Under the pieces are notes generated by a model that ran no database searches, was not told where the DNA came from, and worked only from the letters and a program-made list of their open reading frames with translations. 7,371 nucleotides of DNA from Tannerella sp. oral taxon 808 (GTDB lineage: Bacteria > Bacteroidota > Bacteroidia > Bacteroidales > Tannerellaceae), in the NCBI GenBank assembly GCA_002890585.1, contig MIQB01000096.1, positions 1 to 7,371 on the forward strand, given 5' to 3'. Position numbers and translations under genes: made by a program. Every line of letters begins with the position of its first letter. Position 1 is the first letter of the stretch. Shown piece by piece: positions 1 through 6,040 of this stretch.

Positions 1-96
1 GACCCAATCCGGGGTGCGTCTCGGGCAACTTTTGCGAAAGTGACCCAATCCGGGGTGCGTCTCGGGCAACTTTTGCGAAAGTGACCCAATCCGGGG
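1..96. repeat. 41-bp perfect tandem repeat, 2.3 copies, cut by window edge
   Basis: Bases 1-41 and 42-82 are identical, and 83-96 repeats the first 14 bases (GACCCAATCCGGGG) before the sequence changes. Each unit carries a small dyad, ACTTT-TGCG-AAAGT, at its end. There is no variable spacer, so this is a plain tandem repeat. The array may continue to the left of the window. No coding function is visible. Confidence 0.95.
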
Positions 97-100
97 CCTC

Positions 101-128
101 GTAGGGGCGAATAATCATTCGCCCCTAC
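101..128. repeat. Perfect 12-bp-stem palindrome (GGGGCGAAT family)
   Basis: GTAGGGGCGAAT, loop AATC, then ATTCGCCCCTAC form a perfect 12-bp stem. The same core recurs at 6005-6040, 6939-6964, 7090-7109 and 7239-7258. The reverse complement of about 93-140 matches about 7224-7269, so this edge of the window is an inverted copy of the right-hand repeat region. No T-tract follows, so it is a poor intrinsic terminator. Bases 129-227 hold no gene that I can support; a run of nine C lies at 219-227. Confidence 0.9.
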
Positions 129-227
129 CACACATCCCCGGTCAGGGAGGCTGGGCGCCAAAAGTAGCGGGGGATTGATATAGTCGAACGGGAATGGTTC
201 CACAAAAAAATGAGGGTACCCCCCCCC

Positions 228-329
228 GCCCAGGGTTTCGCCCTGGGCTATCATCCGGCGGCCCTACAGGCCGCACCGGGTACATTAATCCGGGCTGGGC
301 GAAACCCTGGGTGTGGCGGAACCCTGGGC
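228..329 (-). repeat. Composite palindromic repeat, inverted and internally shortened copy
   Basis: Read on the minus strand, this matches the composite repeat at 6040-6149. The hairpin GCCCAGGG-TTTC-GCCCTGGGC, the CTATC-TCCGGCGG joint, a GCGGCC-type hairpin and the GGGTACATTAATCCGGGCTG centre follow in mirror order. About 20 bases of the far arm, the GGACGATAG joint among them, are missing at around 295-300. A short open frame crossing it is rejected as a gene because it only translates the repeat. Confidence 0.8.
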
Positions 330-367
330 GGGGGGCGCCCCCACAATGCCCCATTTATTCGCCATCC

Positions 368-408
368 ATTGACAATCAATCATTGATAATTGACAATGAA
401 TCATTGTC
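368..408. repeat. Two 18-bp direct repeats with dyad symmetry; possible operator
   Basis: ATTGACAATCAATCATTG (368-385) and ATTGACAATGAATCATTG (389-406) differ at one base and are spaced by 21 bp, two helical turns. The second lies within a perfect 17-base palindrome, GACAATGAATCATTGTC (392-408). The first contains a 13-base one, ATCAATCATTGAT (375-387). They lie 67 bases before the chosen start of the U32 gene. This would suit a dimeric regulator bound twice on one face of the DNA. However, AT-rich words of this kind may simply be a common intergenic spacer in these bacteria. Confidence 0.45.
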
Positions 409-418
409 CCTTATCGTC

Positions 419-448
419 TTTCCCCTTACCTCCTTTTCCACACCTTTG
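419..448 (+). promoter_or_regulatory. Weak candidate Bacteroidota promoter for the U32-thioesterase-dprA operon
   Basis: CACCTTTG at 441-448 differs at one base from the Bacteroidota -7 consensus TAnnTTTG. TTTC at 419-422 is one mismatch from the -33 word TTTG, at a spacing of 18. The -7 box ends 27 bases before the ATG at 475, the same distance as for the better box at 5255-5262 and its gene. Both elements are imperfect, so the call is tentative. Confidence 0.3.
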
Positions 449-474
449 CCGCCCAAATGTGGAACCCCTGTCTG

Positions 475-1749
475 ATGAATCATTATAAGAGAAGTGATCT
501 GGAGGTGATGGCGCCGGCCGGGTCGTACGAGGCGTTGATGGCGGCCATGCAAGGCGGCGCCGATGCGGTCTATTTCGGTGTGGAAGGGCTGAACATGCGC
601 GCGCGGTCGTCAAACAACTTCACCACGGACGACCTCCGGCGCATCGCTGAGACTTGCTCCGAGCGAGGCGTGAAGAGTTACCTCACCGTCAACACCGTGC
701 TTTATGACAGCGATCTGGACACCATGCGCCGCATCATCGACGCCTCGCTTGAGGCTGGCGTCTCGGCCGTGATCGCTGCCGACGTGGCCGCGATGAGCTA
801 TGCCGCCAGCATCGGGCAGGAGGTGCACCTCTCCACGCAGCTGAACATCGCCAACACCGAGGCGCTGGCCTTCTACGCCCGCTTTGCCGACGTGGCCGTG
901 CTGGCGCGCGAGCTGAACCTCGACCAAGTGCGTGCCATCGCCGAGGCCATCCAGCAGCGCGACATCCGCGGGCCGAAGGGCCGTCGCTTGCGATTAGAAA
1001 TGTTCTGCCACGGCGCCCTCTGCATGGCCGTCTCTGGCAAGTGTTACCTCAGCCTCCACGAGATGAACGCCTCGGCCAACCGTGGCTCGTGCATGCAGAT
1101 CTGCCGCCGTGGCTACACCGTGCGCGACCGCGAGACGGATCGCGAGCTGGCCGTGGACAACGCCTACATCATGTCGCCCAAAGACCTGAAGACGATTCAT
1201 TTCCTCAACAAGATGATCGACGCCGGTGTGCGTGTCTTTAAGATCGAGGGCCGCGCGCGTGGGCCGGAGTATGTGCGCACTGTCACGACCTGTTATGCCG
1301 AAGCCCTCCAGGCCTGTTGCGAGGGCTCGTTCAGCCAGGCGCGCATCGCTGAGTGGGACGCGCGGCTGGCCTCCGTCTTCAATCGCGGCTTCTGGGATGG
1401 CTACTATCTCGGTCAACGCCTCGGCGAGTGGAGCCACCGCTACGGATCTAACGCCACGCGGCGGAAGGAGTATGTGGCGCGCGGCGTGAAGTACTACTCG
1501 GGGCTCGGCGTAGCTGAGTTCGAGATGGAGAGCGGCTCGCTGAGCGTGGGCGATGAGGTGCTAATCACGGGGCCAACCACCGGCGCGGTGTTTATGACCA
1601 TCCAGGAGATCCGCGTCGACCTGCAGCCCGTGCAGACAACCCGCAAGGGCGAACACTTCTCCATCCGCACCGGAGAGAAGGTGCGCGCCTCAGACCGCAT
1701 GTATAAAATGGTGCGCGTAACGATTGATTCAACCCATAAAAACGTATGA
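475..1749 (+). CDS. trhP: U32 family protein, TrhP-type tRNA 5-hydroxyuridine (ho5U34) synthesis protein
   Basis: The 424-residue product belongs to the peptidase U32 family. The family signature E-x-F-x2-G-A-L-C-x4-G-x-C-x-x-S is complete at residues 175-193 (E175, C183, C190, S193). It is followed by a second cysteine pair in the segment RGSCMQICRRGY (C206, C210) and by KIEGR at 256-260. Both segments resemble E. coli TrhP (YegQ), where U32 proteins use conserved cysteines for an iron-sulfur cluster and help hydroxylate wobble U34 of tRNA. This is expected to be cytosolic. The C-terminal ~80 residues look like the usual small beta-rich domain. The ATG at 475 was preferred over the in-frame one at 457 because it gives the family-like start (MNHYKRSDLEVMAPAGS). 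It is the first gene of an operon and its stop overlaps the next start. Older annotations call such proteins collagenase-like proteases (PrtC); the RNA-modification role is better supported. Which RNA is modified is inference. Confidence 0.88.
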   Translation: MNHYKRSDLEVMAPAGSYEALMAAMQGGADAVYFGVEGLNMRARSSNNFTTDDLRRIAETCSERGVKSYLTVNTVLYDSDLDTMRRIIDASLEAGVSAVIAADVAAMSYAASIGQEVHLSTQLNIANTEALAFYARFADVAVLARELNLDQVRAIAEAIQQRDIRGPKGRRLRLEMFCHGALCMAVSGKCYLSLHEMNASANRGSCMQICRRGYTVRDRETDRELAVDNAYIMSPKDLKTIHFLNKMIDAGVRVFKIEGRARGPEYVRTVTTCYAEALQACCEGSFSQARIAEWDARLASVFNRGFWDGYYLGQRLGEWSHRYGSNATRRKEYVARGVKYYSGLGVAEFEMESGSLSVGDEVLITGPTTGAVFMTIQEIRVDLQPVQTTRKGEHFSIRTGEKVRASDRMYKMVRVTIDSTHKNV

Positions 1750-2141
1750 AAGCATATCGATTCGAGCTTGAAATGAAGGTCCGCGATTATGAGTGCGACC
1801 TGCAAGGCGTGGTCAACAACGCCAACTATCAACATTATATGGAACACACGCGCCACGAGTTCTTGGAGTCGCTGGGTGAAAACTTCGGCCGGCTGCACGA
1901 CCAAGGCGTGGATGTGTTTGTCTCGCGGGTAGACATTAAGTACCGCCAATCGCTCCGCAGCGGCGACCGGTTCCGGTCGTGCATGAACCTTGTGCGCGAG
2001 GGCGTGAAGCTCGTCTTCCTGCAAGACCTCTACCGGCTGCCAGACGAGGCCGCCGTCATCACGGCACGCGTGGAGGCAGTGGCCGTCGAGGGCGGACACC
2101 TGACGCGCGGAGAGTATTTCGACAGGTTGCTGACGGAGTAA
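1746..2141 (+). CDS. Hotdog-fold acyl-CoA thioesterase (YbgC/FcbC type)
   Basis: This 131-residue protein has the length of single-domain 4-hydroxybenzoyl-CoA/YbgC-type thioesterases. The N-terminal segment VRDYECDLQGVVNNANYQHY matches the family motif: D18 is the expected catalytic aspartate, followed by G21-V22-V23 and the Asn/Tyr-rich helix start. The segment SRVDIKYRQSLRSGD (60-74) is the usual second block before the long beta strands. The likely role is hydrolysis of an acyl-CoA or acyl-ACP thioester in the cytosol; the substrate cannot be read from sequence. Its ATG overlaps the upstream stop as ATGA (1746-1749), which implies translational coupling. dprA starts 7 bases after its stop, so all three are probably one transcript. 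The functional link to its neighbours is unknown. Confidence 0.85.
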   Translation: MKAYRFELEMKVRDYECDLQGVVNNANYQHYMEHTRHEFLESLGENFGRLHDQGVDVFVSRVDIKYRQSLRSGDRFRSCMNLVREGVKLVFLQDLYRLPDEAAVITARVEAVAVEGGHLTRGEYFDRLLTE

Positions 2142-2148
2142 CGACGCG

Positions 2149-3291
2149 ATGTCCGAGGAGAGCAGGGCGCTCATTGCGCTAAAGATGATCCGTGGTGTGG
2201 GCGACGGCATCGTTCGTACGCTGCTGCAACACTTCGGTTCGGCCGTGGAGGCGCTCGCGGCTACGGCCGAGCAGCTGGCAGAGGCAGCCGGTGTGGGGCG
2301 CGAGACGGCTCAGCGCATCACGTCCGATCGCGAGGCAGCCCTGCAACGTGCCGAACGCGAACAGGACTTCGCCCAAAAGCACGGCGCCCGTATCTATACC
2401 CTTCCTGACGAGGCCTATCCCACCCGCCTGCGCGCCTGTCCCGATGCCCCGTCGGTGGTTTATTACCGCGGCGCAGACTGCCTCAACGCTGCACACATTG
2501 TCAGCATCGTGGGCACACGGCGCTGCACAGAGTACGGCCTTGCGATGACGGCGCGTCTGGTGGAGGGGCTGGCTGCGGCAGATCCTTCGACTGTCGTCAT
2601 CAGCGGATTGGCCTACGGCATCGACGTCAATGCGCATCGCAACGCCCTTCGGGTGGGCCTGCCCACCATCGGTGTGTTGGCGCATGGGTTAGACAAGATC
2701 TATCCTGCGGCACACCGACAGATAGCAGCCGATATGCTCGCCCGCGGCGGACTGCTCACCGATTACCCCTCGGGGACGAACCCCGCGCGTGAAAATTTCC
2801 TCCTGCGCAACCGACTTATCGCGGCGTTGGCTGACGCCACGGTCGTTGTCGAATCGGCCGAACGGGGCGGTGCCCTCTCCACGGCGGCTCATGCTCGCAA
2901 CTATGGTCGCTCGGTCTTTGCCGTCCCCGGTCGTGCGACGGACGAGCATTCCGCAGGCTGCCTGCACCTCATTGCCCGTGGCCGAGCTGAACTCATCACA
3001 TCGGCCGCTGATCTCTGTCAGCTGATGGGGTGGACGCAGACAGGCACACTATCCGATGCAACAAATCGGTCAGCGCATCCGTCTGCTCCTTTGCGTCCGC
3101 CGGTCGCTTCGGTGCCCCTGCCTGACAACGCCGTGACGCGTGTGCTCCTGGCTGAAGGGGCCACGCAGATCAACGATCTGGCGCGCCTCTCCGACCTCTC
3201 CGTGCGGGAGGTGATGGCCGTGCTCTTCGATTTGGAGATGGACGGACTCGTCACTACCCTGCCTGGCGGGGTGTATAAACTCGTCAAATAG
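2149..3291 (+). CDS. dprA: DNA-processing protein DprA (Smf)
   Basis: The 380-residue product is a full-length DprA, the protein that binds incoming single-stranded DNA during natural transformation and loads RecA. An N-terminal helix-hairpin-helix region is seen at about 10-57 (IRGVGDGIVRTLL, AGVGRETAQRI). The Rossmann-like DprA core runs from about 80 to 292: VGTRRCTEYG (121-130), SGLAYGID (152-159), the Asn/Arg-rich FLLRNRLIAAL (217-227), ESAERGGALSTAAHA (235-249) and VPG (259-261). A variable Pro/Ser-rich linker (about 298-324) leads to a C-terminal winged-helix domain (about 325-378) ending in GGVYKL. The GGAG at 2134-2137, inside the previous gene, may serve as ribosome site. It is the last gene of the operon. 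No comEA/comEC-like gene is in view, so competence itself is not shown. Confidence 0.95.
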   Translation: MSEESRALIALKMIRGVGDGIVRTLLQHFGSAVEALAATAEQLAEAAGVGRETAQRITSDREAALQRAEREQDFAQKHGARIYTLPDEAYPTRLRACPDAPSVVYYRGADCLNAAHIVSIVGTRRCTEYGLAMTARLVEGLAAADPSTVVISGLAYGIDVNAHRNALRVGLPTIGVLAHGLDKIYPAAHRQIAADMLARGGLLTDYPSGTNPARENFLLRNRLIAALADATVVVESAERGGALSTAAHARNYGRSVFAVPGRATDEHSAGCLHLIARGRAELITSAADLCQLMGWTQTGTLSDATNRSAHPSAPLRPPVASVPLPDNAVTRVLLAEGATQINDLARLSDLSVREVMAVLFDLEMDGLVTTLPGGVYKLVK

Positions 3292-3436
3292 TTATCGGCC
3301 TAAAGGCGGAGTTGTCATAGTGCCATATGGAAATGGATTGCAAACCATCCCACAGCCTTGTAGGGTGAGAGATTTTCCGCCCTACTACTTTACTACCGGG
3401 GCGAAGCCCCCACTCCCCGGCCTTTAGGCCGATAAC
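3291..3436. repeat. Perfect 16-bp inverted repeat enclosing the dprA-downstream spacer
   Basis: GTTATCGGCCTAAAGG (3291-3306) is the exact reverse complement of CCTTTAGGCCGATAAC (3421-3436). The left arm begins on the last base of the dprA stop codon. The 114 bases between hold two smaller hairpins. GTAGGG/CCCTAC (3360-3365/3380-3385) is a degenerate relative of the 101-128 palindrome, and GGGGC-GAA-GCCCC (3398-3410) is perfect. The spacer has no gene. The arms could fold the dprA 3' end or mark the ends of an inserted element. Confidence 0.85.
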
Positions 3437-3462
3437 TACCGCGCCTTTAGGCGCATAACTAC
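3418..3462. repeat. Two tandem 22-bp units, each a CCTTTAGG hairpin plus ATAACTAC
   Basis: CGGCCTTTAGGCCG followed by ATAACTAC (3418-3439) is repeated as GCGCCTTTAGGCGC plus ATAACTAC (3441-3462). The stem changes are compensatory: GGC/GCC in the first unit and CGC/GCG in the second keep pairing around the same CCTTTAGG core. The array ends 9 bases before the next start codon. It may act as leader structure or terminator; no T-tract is present. Confidence 0.75.
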
Positions 3463-3471
3463 CCTATAATT

Positions 3472-5148
3472 ATGAAGACCCTCTTGCAAATACTTAAGGA
3501 AAGGAAGTTGCAGATCTTCTTCCTCCTCTACGTCTTGATGCCCGTGCCTGTGCTGAGTCTGCTGGCGCAGAACCTCACGCTCAGCACCGTCGCCGTGGGC
3601 ATTGCCGTCAGCTTCCTCTTGCTGGCGGTCGTCTTTCTCCTCTCCTCCTTTATGACTACGCGCGGAGTGAAGATCTTCTACTCCCTGCTGCTGGCTGTGA
3701 CCATCATACCCGGCACCATCTTCATTGGCTACCTCTTCATTGGCCGCGTACTCCTCTCGGGCGGCACCATCACATCGATCTTCGAGACCAACACCGACGA
3801 GGCCTCAGAGTTCATCGCCTACCTCAACCCGTGGCTCGTGACGGCCGTCACGCTCTTTGTGCTTACGCCGATCGTTATGATCTGCCGCATGAAGCAGCCG
3901 GAACGGTTCTTCCGCATACGCCGACACAAATACGCCTTCTTCACCCTCGTGCTCACGGCGCTGCTCTTCGTCACCGTTCGCCCCGTAGCGCAACGCATCT
4001 ATTTCGTTGACTTCTATCGCGTCTTTGCCAATTATAAGATTGGCCGTTTTCGCGAGGAGCGTGCCTTGGCTCGCCGTCACGAGCTGCCCTTCGACGTACG
4101 CACACAGCCAGACAAAATGCCGCGTCTTGTGGTGCTCGTCATCGGTGAATCGCACGCCCGGCACCACATGTCGCTTTACGGTTATCCCCGCGACACGAAT
4201 CCGCTGCTCTCCGCCCGTCGCAGCGAGCTTTGTGTTTATACCGATGTCGTCTCGCCGCAGGTGCACACCATCCCCGTGCTCCGCGCTGCCCTCACCTTTG
4301 CCGACCACGATCATCCTGAGCGTCTCACCTCCTACCCTTCCCTCATCGAGCTGTTCAACCGCGCCGGATTCGAGACGTACGTCATCAGCAACCAACCCCT
4401 ACTCGACGCCTCCTCCAGCTACGACGCCTTCCTGAAGCTGGCCGATCATACGGCCGACTTCTCCGCCCGCAAGGCCCCCGACGGCATCCTGTTGCCCTCC
4501 TTCGAGCAGGCGCTGACTGCACACAGCGACCGCCCGAAGCTCATCGTGCTTCACCTCATGGGCTGCCACATCGGGTATAAGTACCGCTACCCCGCCGATT
4601 TCGATTTCTTCACGCACCTCAACGACACCCTGCCCAACGCCCAGCCCGCCCTCACGCCCGAGGCCCGCACCACGATCGATGAGTACGACAACTCCGTCCG
4701 CTACAACGACTACCTCCTCTCCACGCTCATCGCCCGCATCGAACGCGAGCACACGCCCGCGGCGCTCCTTTACTTCTCCGATCACGGCGAGGAGGTGAAC
4801 GAGTTTCGGCCCTTCAATGGGCATGCTTACGAGAAGGTTACGTCTTACATGTGCGAGGTGCCCTTCCTCGTTTGGCTCTCGCCCGACTTTCGCGCCCGTC
4901 GCCCCGACCTGCGCCTCATCCCCTCGCGCCCCTTCTCCACCGTCGACCTGCCCTATACGATGGCCGATTTGGCTGCACTCCGTTTCCGAGGTTACGACGA
5001 GACACGCAGCCTATTCTCACCCCGTTTCCGTTCGCGCCCGCGTTGGGTGGGCAACTACTCTTACGAGGCCGTGATCGACCTCACCCACCGCGCCGAGGAG
5101 CAGCAACGCACCCCCTCCTACGCCGCCTCGTTCTTCAAAGGCCTATAG
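3472..5148 (+). CDS. Phosphoethanolamine transferase, EptA/CptA class (sulfatase fold)
   Basis: The 558-residue product has the architecture of inner-membrane phosphoethanolamine transferases, which move phosphoethanolamine from phosphatidylethanolamine to lipid A, core sugar or other envelope targets. About five membrane segments lie at 12-32, 37-60, 67-92, 119-139 and 153-171, with the family-typical SIFETNTDEASEF loop at 102-114. The periplasmic alkaline-phosphatase-like domain follows from about 215. IGESHARHHMSLYGYPR (224-240) holds the nucleophile site, H361-L-M-G-C-H366 follows, and the metal-site SDHGEE contains D437 and H438; H451 is a further candidate ligand. YDNSVRYNDYLL (405-416) is also typical. 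The nucleophile position is Ser227 where EptA has Thr. The gene stands alone between two repeat-rich spacers. The ATG at 3472 is chosen because it gives a short basic N-terminus before the first membrane segment. Substrate and polymyxin resistance are inference only. Confidence 0.87.
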   Translation: MKTLLQILKERKLQIFFLLYVLMPVPVLSLLAQNLTLSTVAVGIAVSFLLLAVVFLLSSFMTTRGVKIFYSLLLAVTIIPGTIFIGYLFIGRVLLSGGTITSIFETNTDEASEFIAYLNPWLVTAVTLFVLTPIVMICRMKQPERFFRIRRHKYAFFTLVLTALLFVTVRPVAQRIYFVDFYRVFANYKIGRFREERALARRHELPFDVRTQPDKMPRLVVLVIGESHARHHMSLYGYPRDTNPLLSARRSELCVYTDVVSPQVHTIPVLRAALTFADHDHPERLTSYPSLIELFNRAGFETYVISNQPLLDASSSYDAFLKLADHTADFSARKAPDGILLPSFEQALTAHSDRPKLIVLHLMGCHIGYKYRYPADFDFFTHLNDTLPNAQPALTPEARTTIDEYDNSVRYNDYLLSTLIARIEREHTPAALLYFSDHGEEVNEFRPFNGHAYEKVTSYMCEVPFLVWLSPDFRARRPDLRLIPSRPFSTVDLPYTMADLAALRFRGYDETRSLFSPRFRSRPRWVGNYSYEAVIDLTHRAEEQQRTPSYAASFFKGL

Positions 5149-5158
5149 AGGGCAATGA

Positions 5159-5217
5159 TTAATGATTAACCCGGGGGGGGGGCGCCCGGTTTATCATGTG
5201 GAGTATCATGTGGGGCG
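5159..5217. repeat. ~60-bp hairpin repeat, copy A (left of PIN module); possible terminator
   Basis: It begins TTAATGATTAACC, continues through a run of ten G (5173-5182) and CGCCCGGTTTATC, and ends with two 12-bp units, TATCATGTGGAG and TATCATGTGGGG (5192-5215). CCGGG and CCCGG can pair, followed by TTTATC, which makes a weak rho-independent-like terminator 20 bases after the transferase stop. A second copy lies at 5921-5982 just after the PIN gene, in the same orientation. Confidence 0.75.
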
Positions 5218-5254
5218 CACGCGCATATCTCCCTACGCACGTATCCGGTGCGTC

Positions 5255-5262
5255 TATCTTTG
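5255..5262 (+). promoter_or_regulatory. Bacteroidota -7 box for the PIN toxin-antitoxin pair
   Basis: TATCTTTG matches the Bacteroidota -7 consensus TAnnTTTG exactly and ends 27 bases before the ATG at 5289. No TTTG is seen at the expected -33 position, so recognition may be weak or aided by a factor. An imperfect dyad, ACGCAC/GTGCGT, at 5235-5253 immediately precedes the box and could be an operator. Confidence 0.5.
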
Positions 5263-5288
5263 TGGTGTAATCATTAATAGACAACACG

Positions 5289-5480
5289 ATGAAACGTAAA
5301 TTAAAGAAGAGCAAGATCGTCATGCGGACGATCGAAGTGAAGAAAGTTCCGAAAGAACCAAGGTGGGTGATCGACCCTGAGACAGGGAAGAAAATATCGC
5401 GTGCGGGGCTCGCGATGCGCGAATGCCGCAGGAATGGCGGCTTGATCGAGATACTGGATATGGATGCGGTGTTAGAATAA
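5289..5480 (+). CDS. Small protein, probable antitoxin partner of the PIN toxin
   Basis: I do not recognise the family of this 63-residue protein. It is very basic at the start (MKRKLKKSK) and ends in an acidic hydrophobic segment, LIEILDMDAVLE. Between them is PRWVIDPETGKKISRAGLAM. The position argues for an antitoxin: it is first in a two-gene unit, 6 bases before a PIN-domain gene, has its own -7 box, and has the usual antitoxin size. The basic front could bind DNA and the C-terminus could cover the toxin, but no AbrB, RHH or Phd motif is evident. It has no Cys-rich or membrane segment. Coding is supported by conserved-looking composition and the coupled partner rather than by homology I can name. 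Confidence 0.7.
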   Translation: MKRKLKKSKIVMRTIEVKKVPKEPRWVIDPETGKKISRAGLAMRECRRNGGLIEILDMDAVLE

Positions 5481-5486
5481 GGCGCG

Positions 5487-5900
5487 GTGAGATATTTGTT
5501 GGATACAAACATTTTGGTTTTTCTGGTGCTGGATCAAGAGGAACTCTCTCCGATGGTTCGTGATATTGTGGACGATTATTCCAGCATGCTTTGCACAAGC
5601 GCTGTCTGCATTGTCGAGCTGCTCCAGTTGTATCGTATCAGAAAGATTAGGCCGAAATACAAAACAGCCGGAGCCTTACTTGCCGCCTTGGTTGACAAGT
5701 TCTCATTGGAGATCCTCCCATTCGGCGAAAAGCAGATCAAGGTGCTTACAGAGCTGTGTGTTGCTCCGGGGCATAATGATCCGTTCGATCATGCCGTGAT
5801 TTCGCATGCGATCGCAGACCGGTTGACCCTCATTAGCTCTGACCGGAAATTTGACCAATACCGGTCGCAGAAGCTGAGTTTCGTCTTCAATGAGCGTTGA
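5487..5900 (+). CDS. VapC-like PIN-domain ribonuclease toxin
   Basis: The 137-residue protein is a single PIN domain of normal VapC length. The four acidic positions are all present: D6 in the opening LLDTN, E44 in SAVCIVELLQ, D98/D101 in NDPFDHAVISHA, and D119 in LISSDRKFDQY. These bind Mg/Mn and cut RNA; VapC toxins usually cleave tRNA or rRNA, but the target here cannot be told. The start is GTG at 5487, chosen because it gives the standard PIN opening MRYLLDTN and lies 6 bases after the partner's stop. Base composition is about 50% G+C in sampled lines, clearly below the first operon, which fits acquisition by transfer. A stand-alone housekeeping PIN protein is less likely given the coupled small gene. 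Confidence 0.9.
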   Translation: MRYLLDTNILVFLVLDQEELSPMVRDIVDDYSSMLCTSAVCIVELLQLYRIRKIRPKYKTAGALLAALVDKFSLEILPFGEKQIKVLTELCVAPGHNDPFDHAVISHAIADRLTLISSDRKFDQYRSQKLSFVFNER

Positions 5901-5920
5901 ATACTTACCGGGAGGATCAA

Positions 5921-6001
5921 TTAATGATTAACCGGGGGGGCGTTGGGCGCCTGGTTTATCATGTGGGGTATCATGTAGGGCGATAGGTTCATCATGTGGG
6001 G
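5921..6001. repeat. Hairpin repeat, copy B (right of PIN module), with three TCATGTGGGG units
   Basis: TTAATGATTAACC, a run of seven G (5934-5940), GGCG-TTGGG-CGCC and TGGTTTATC repeat copy A at 5159-5217. The AACC/GGTT base of the hairpin is kept while its interior differs. The 12-bp units TATCATGTGGGG and TATCATGTAGGG (5957-5980) are followed by a third, more distant one at 5989-6001. It lies 20 bases after the PIN stop and may end that transcript. Confidence 0.75.
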
Positions 6002-6004
6002 CCC

Positions 6005-6040
6005 CTTCGTAGGGGCGAATAATCATTCGCTCCTACGAAG
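6005..6040. repeat. 16-bp-stem palindrome (GGGGCGAAT family)
   Basis: CTTCGTAGGGGCGAAT, loop AATC, then ATTCGCTCCTACGAAG form a 16-bp stem with a single G/T pair. It abuts the composite repeat that starts at 6040, the same arrangement as 7239-7258 before 7266. Confidence 0.9.

Noticed and set aside
1..96. Possible CRISPR array
   Set aside because: The 41-bp units follow each other without variable spacers, and no cas gene is in the window.
219..227. Homopolymer runs (C9 here, G10 at 5173-5182) as phase-variation switches
   Set aside because: They lie outside coding regions and outside the apparent promoter spacers, so slippage would not switch any visible gene.
457..474. Upstream ATG at 457 as the start of the U32 gene
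   Set aside because: The added residues MWNPCL have no counterpart in the family, whereas the start at 475 aligns with TrhP-like N-termini.
194..475. 93-residue open frame on the plus strand
   Set aside because: It runs through the composite repeat and translates its GC-rich hairpins; low-complexity Pro/Gly/Arg content; no family resemblance.
994..1437. 147-residue minus-strand frame inside the U32 gene, and similar long antisense frames inside the other genes
   Set aside because: High G+C leaves antisense frames open by chance; the plus-strand frames carry clear family motifs.
3465..3470. TATAAT word before the transferase gene
   Set aside because: It ends one base before the start codon and Bacteroidota do not use the sigma70 -10 box; no TAnnTTTG is nearby, so no promoter is called.
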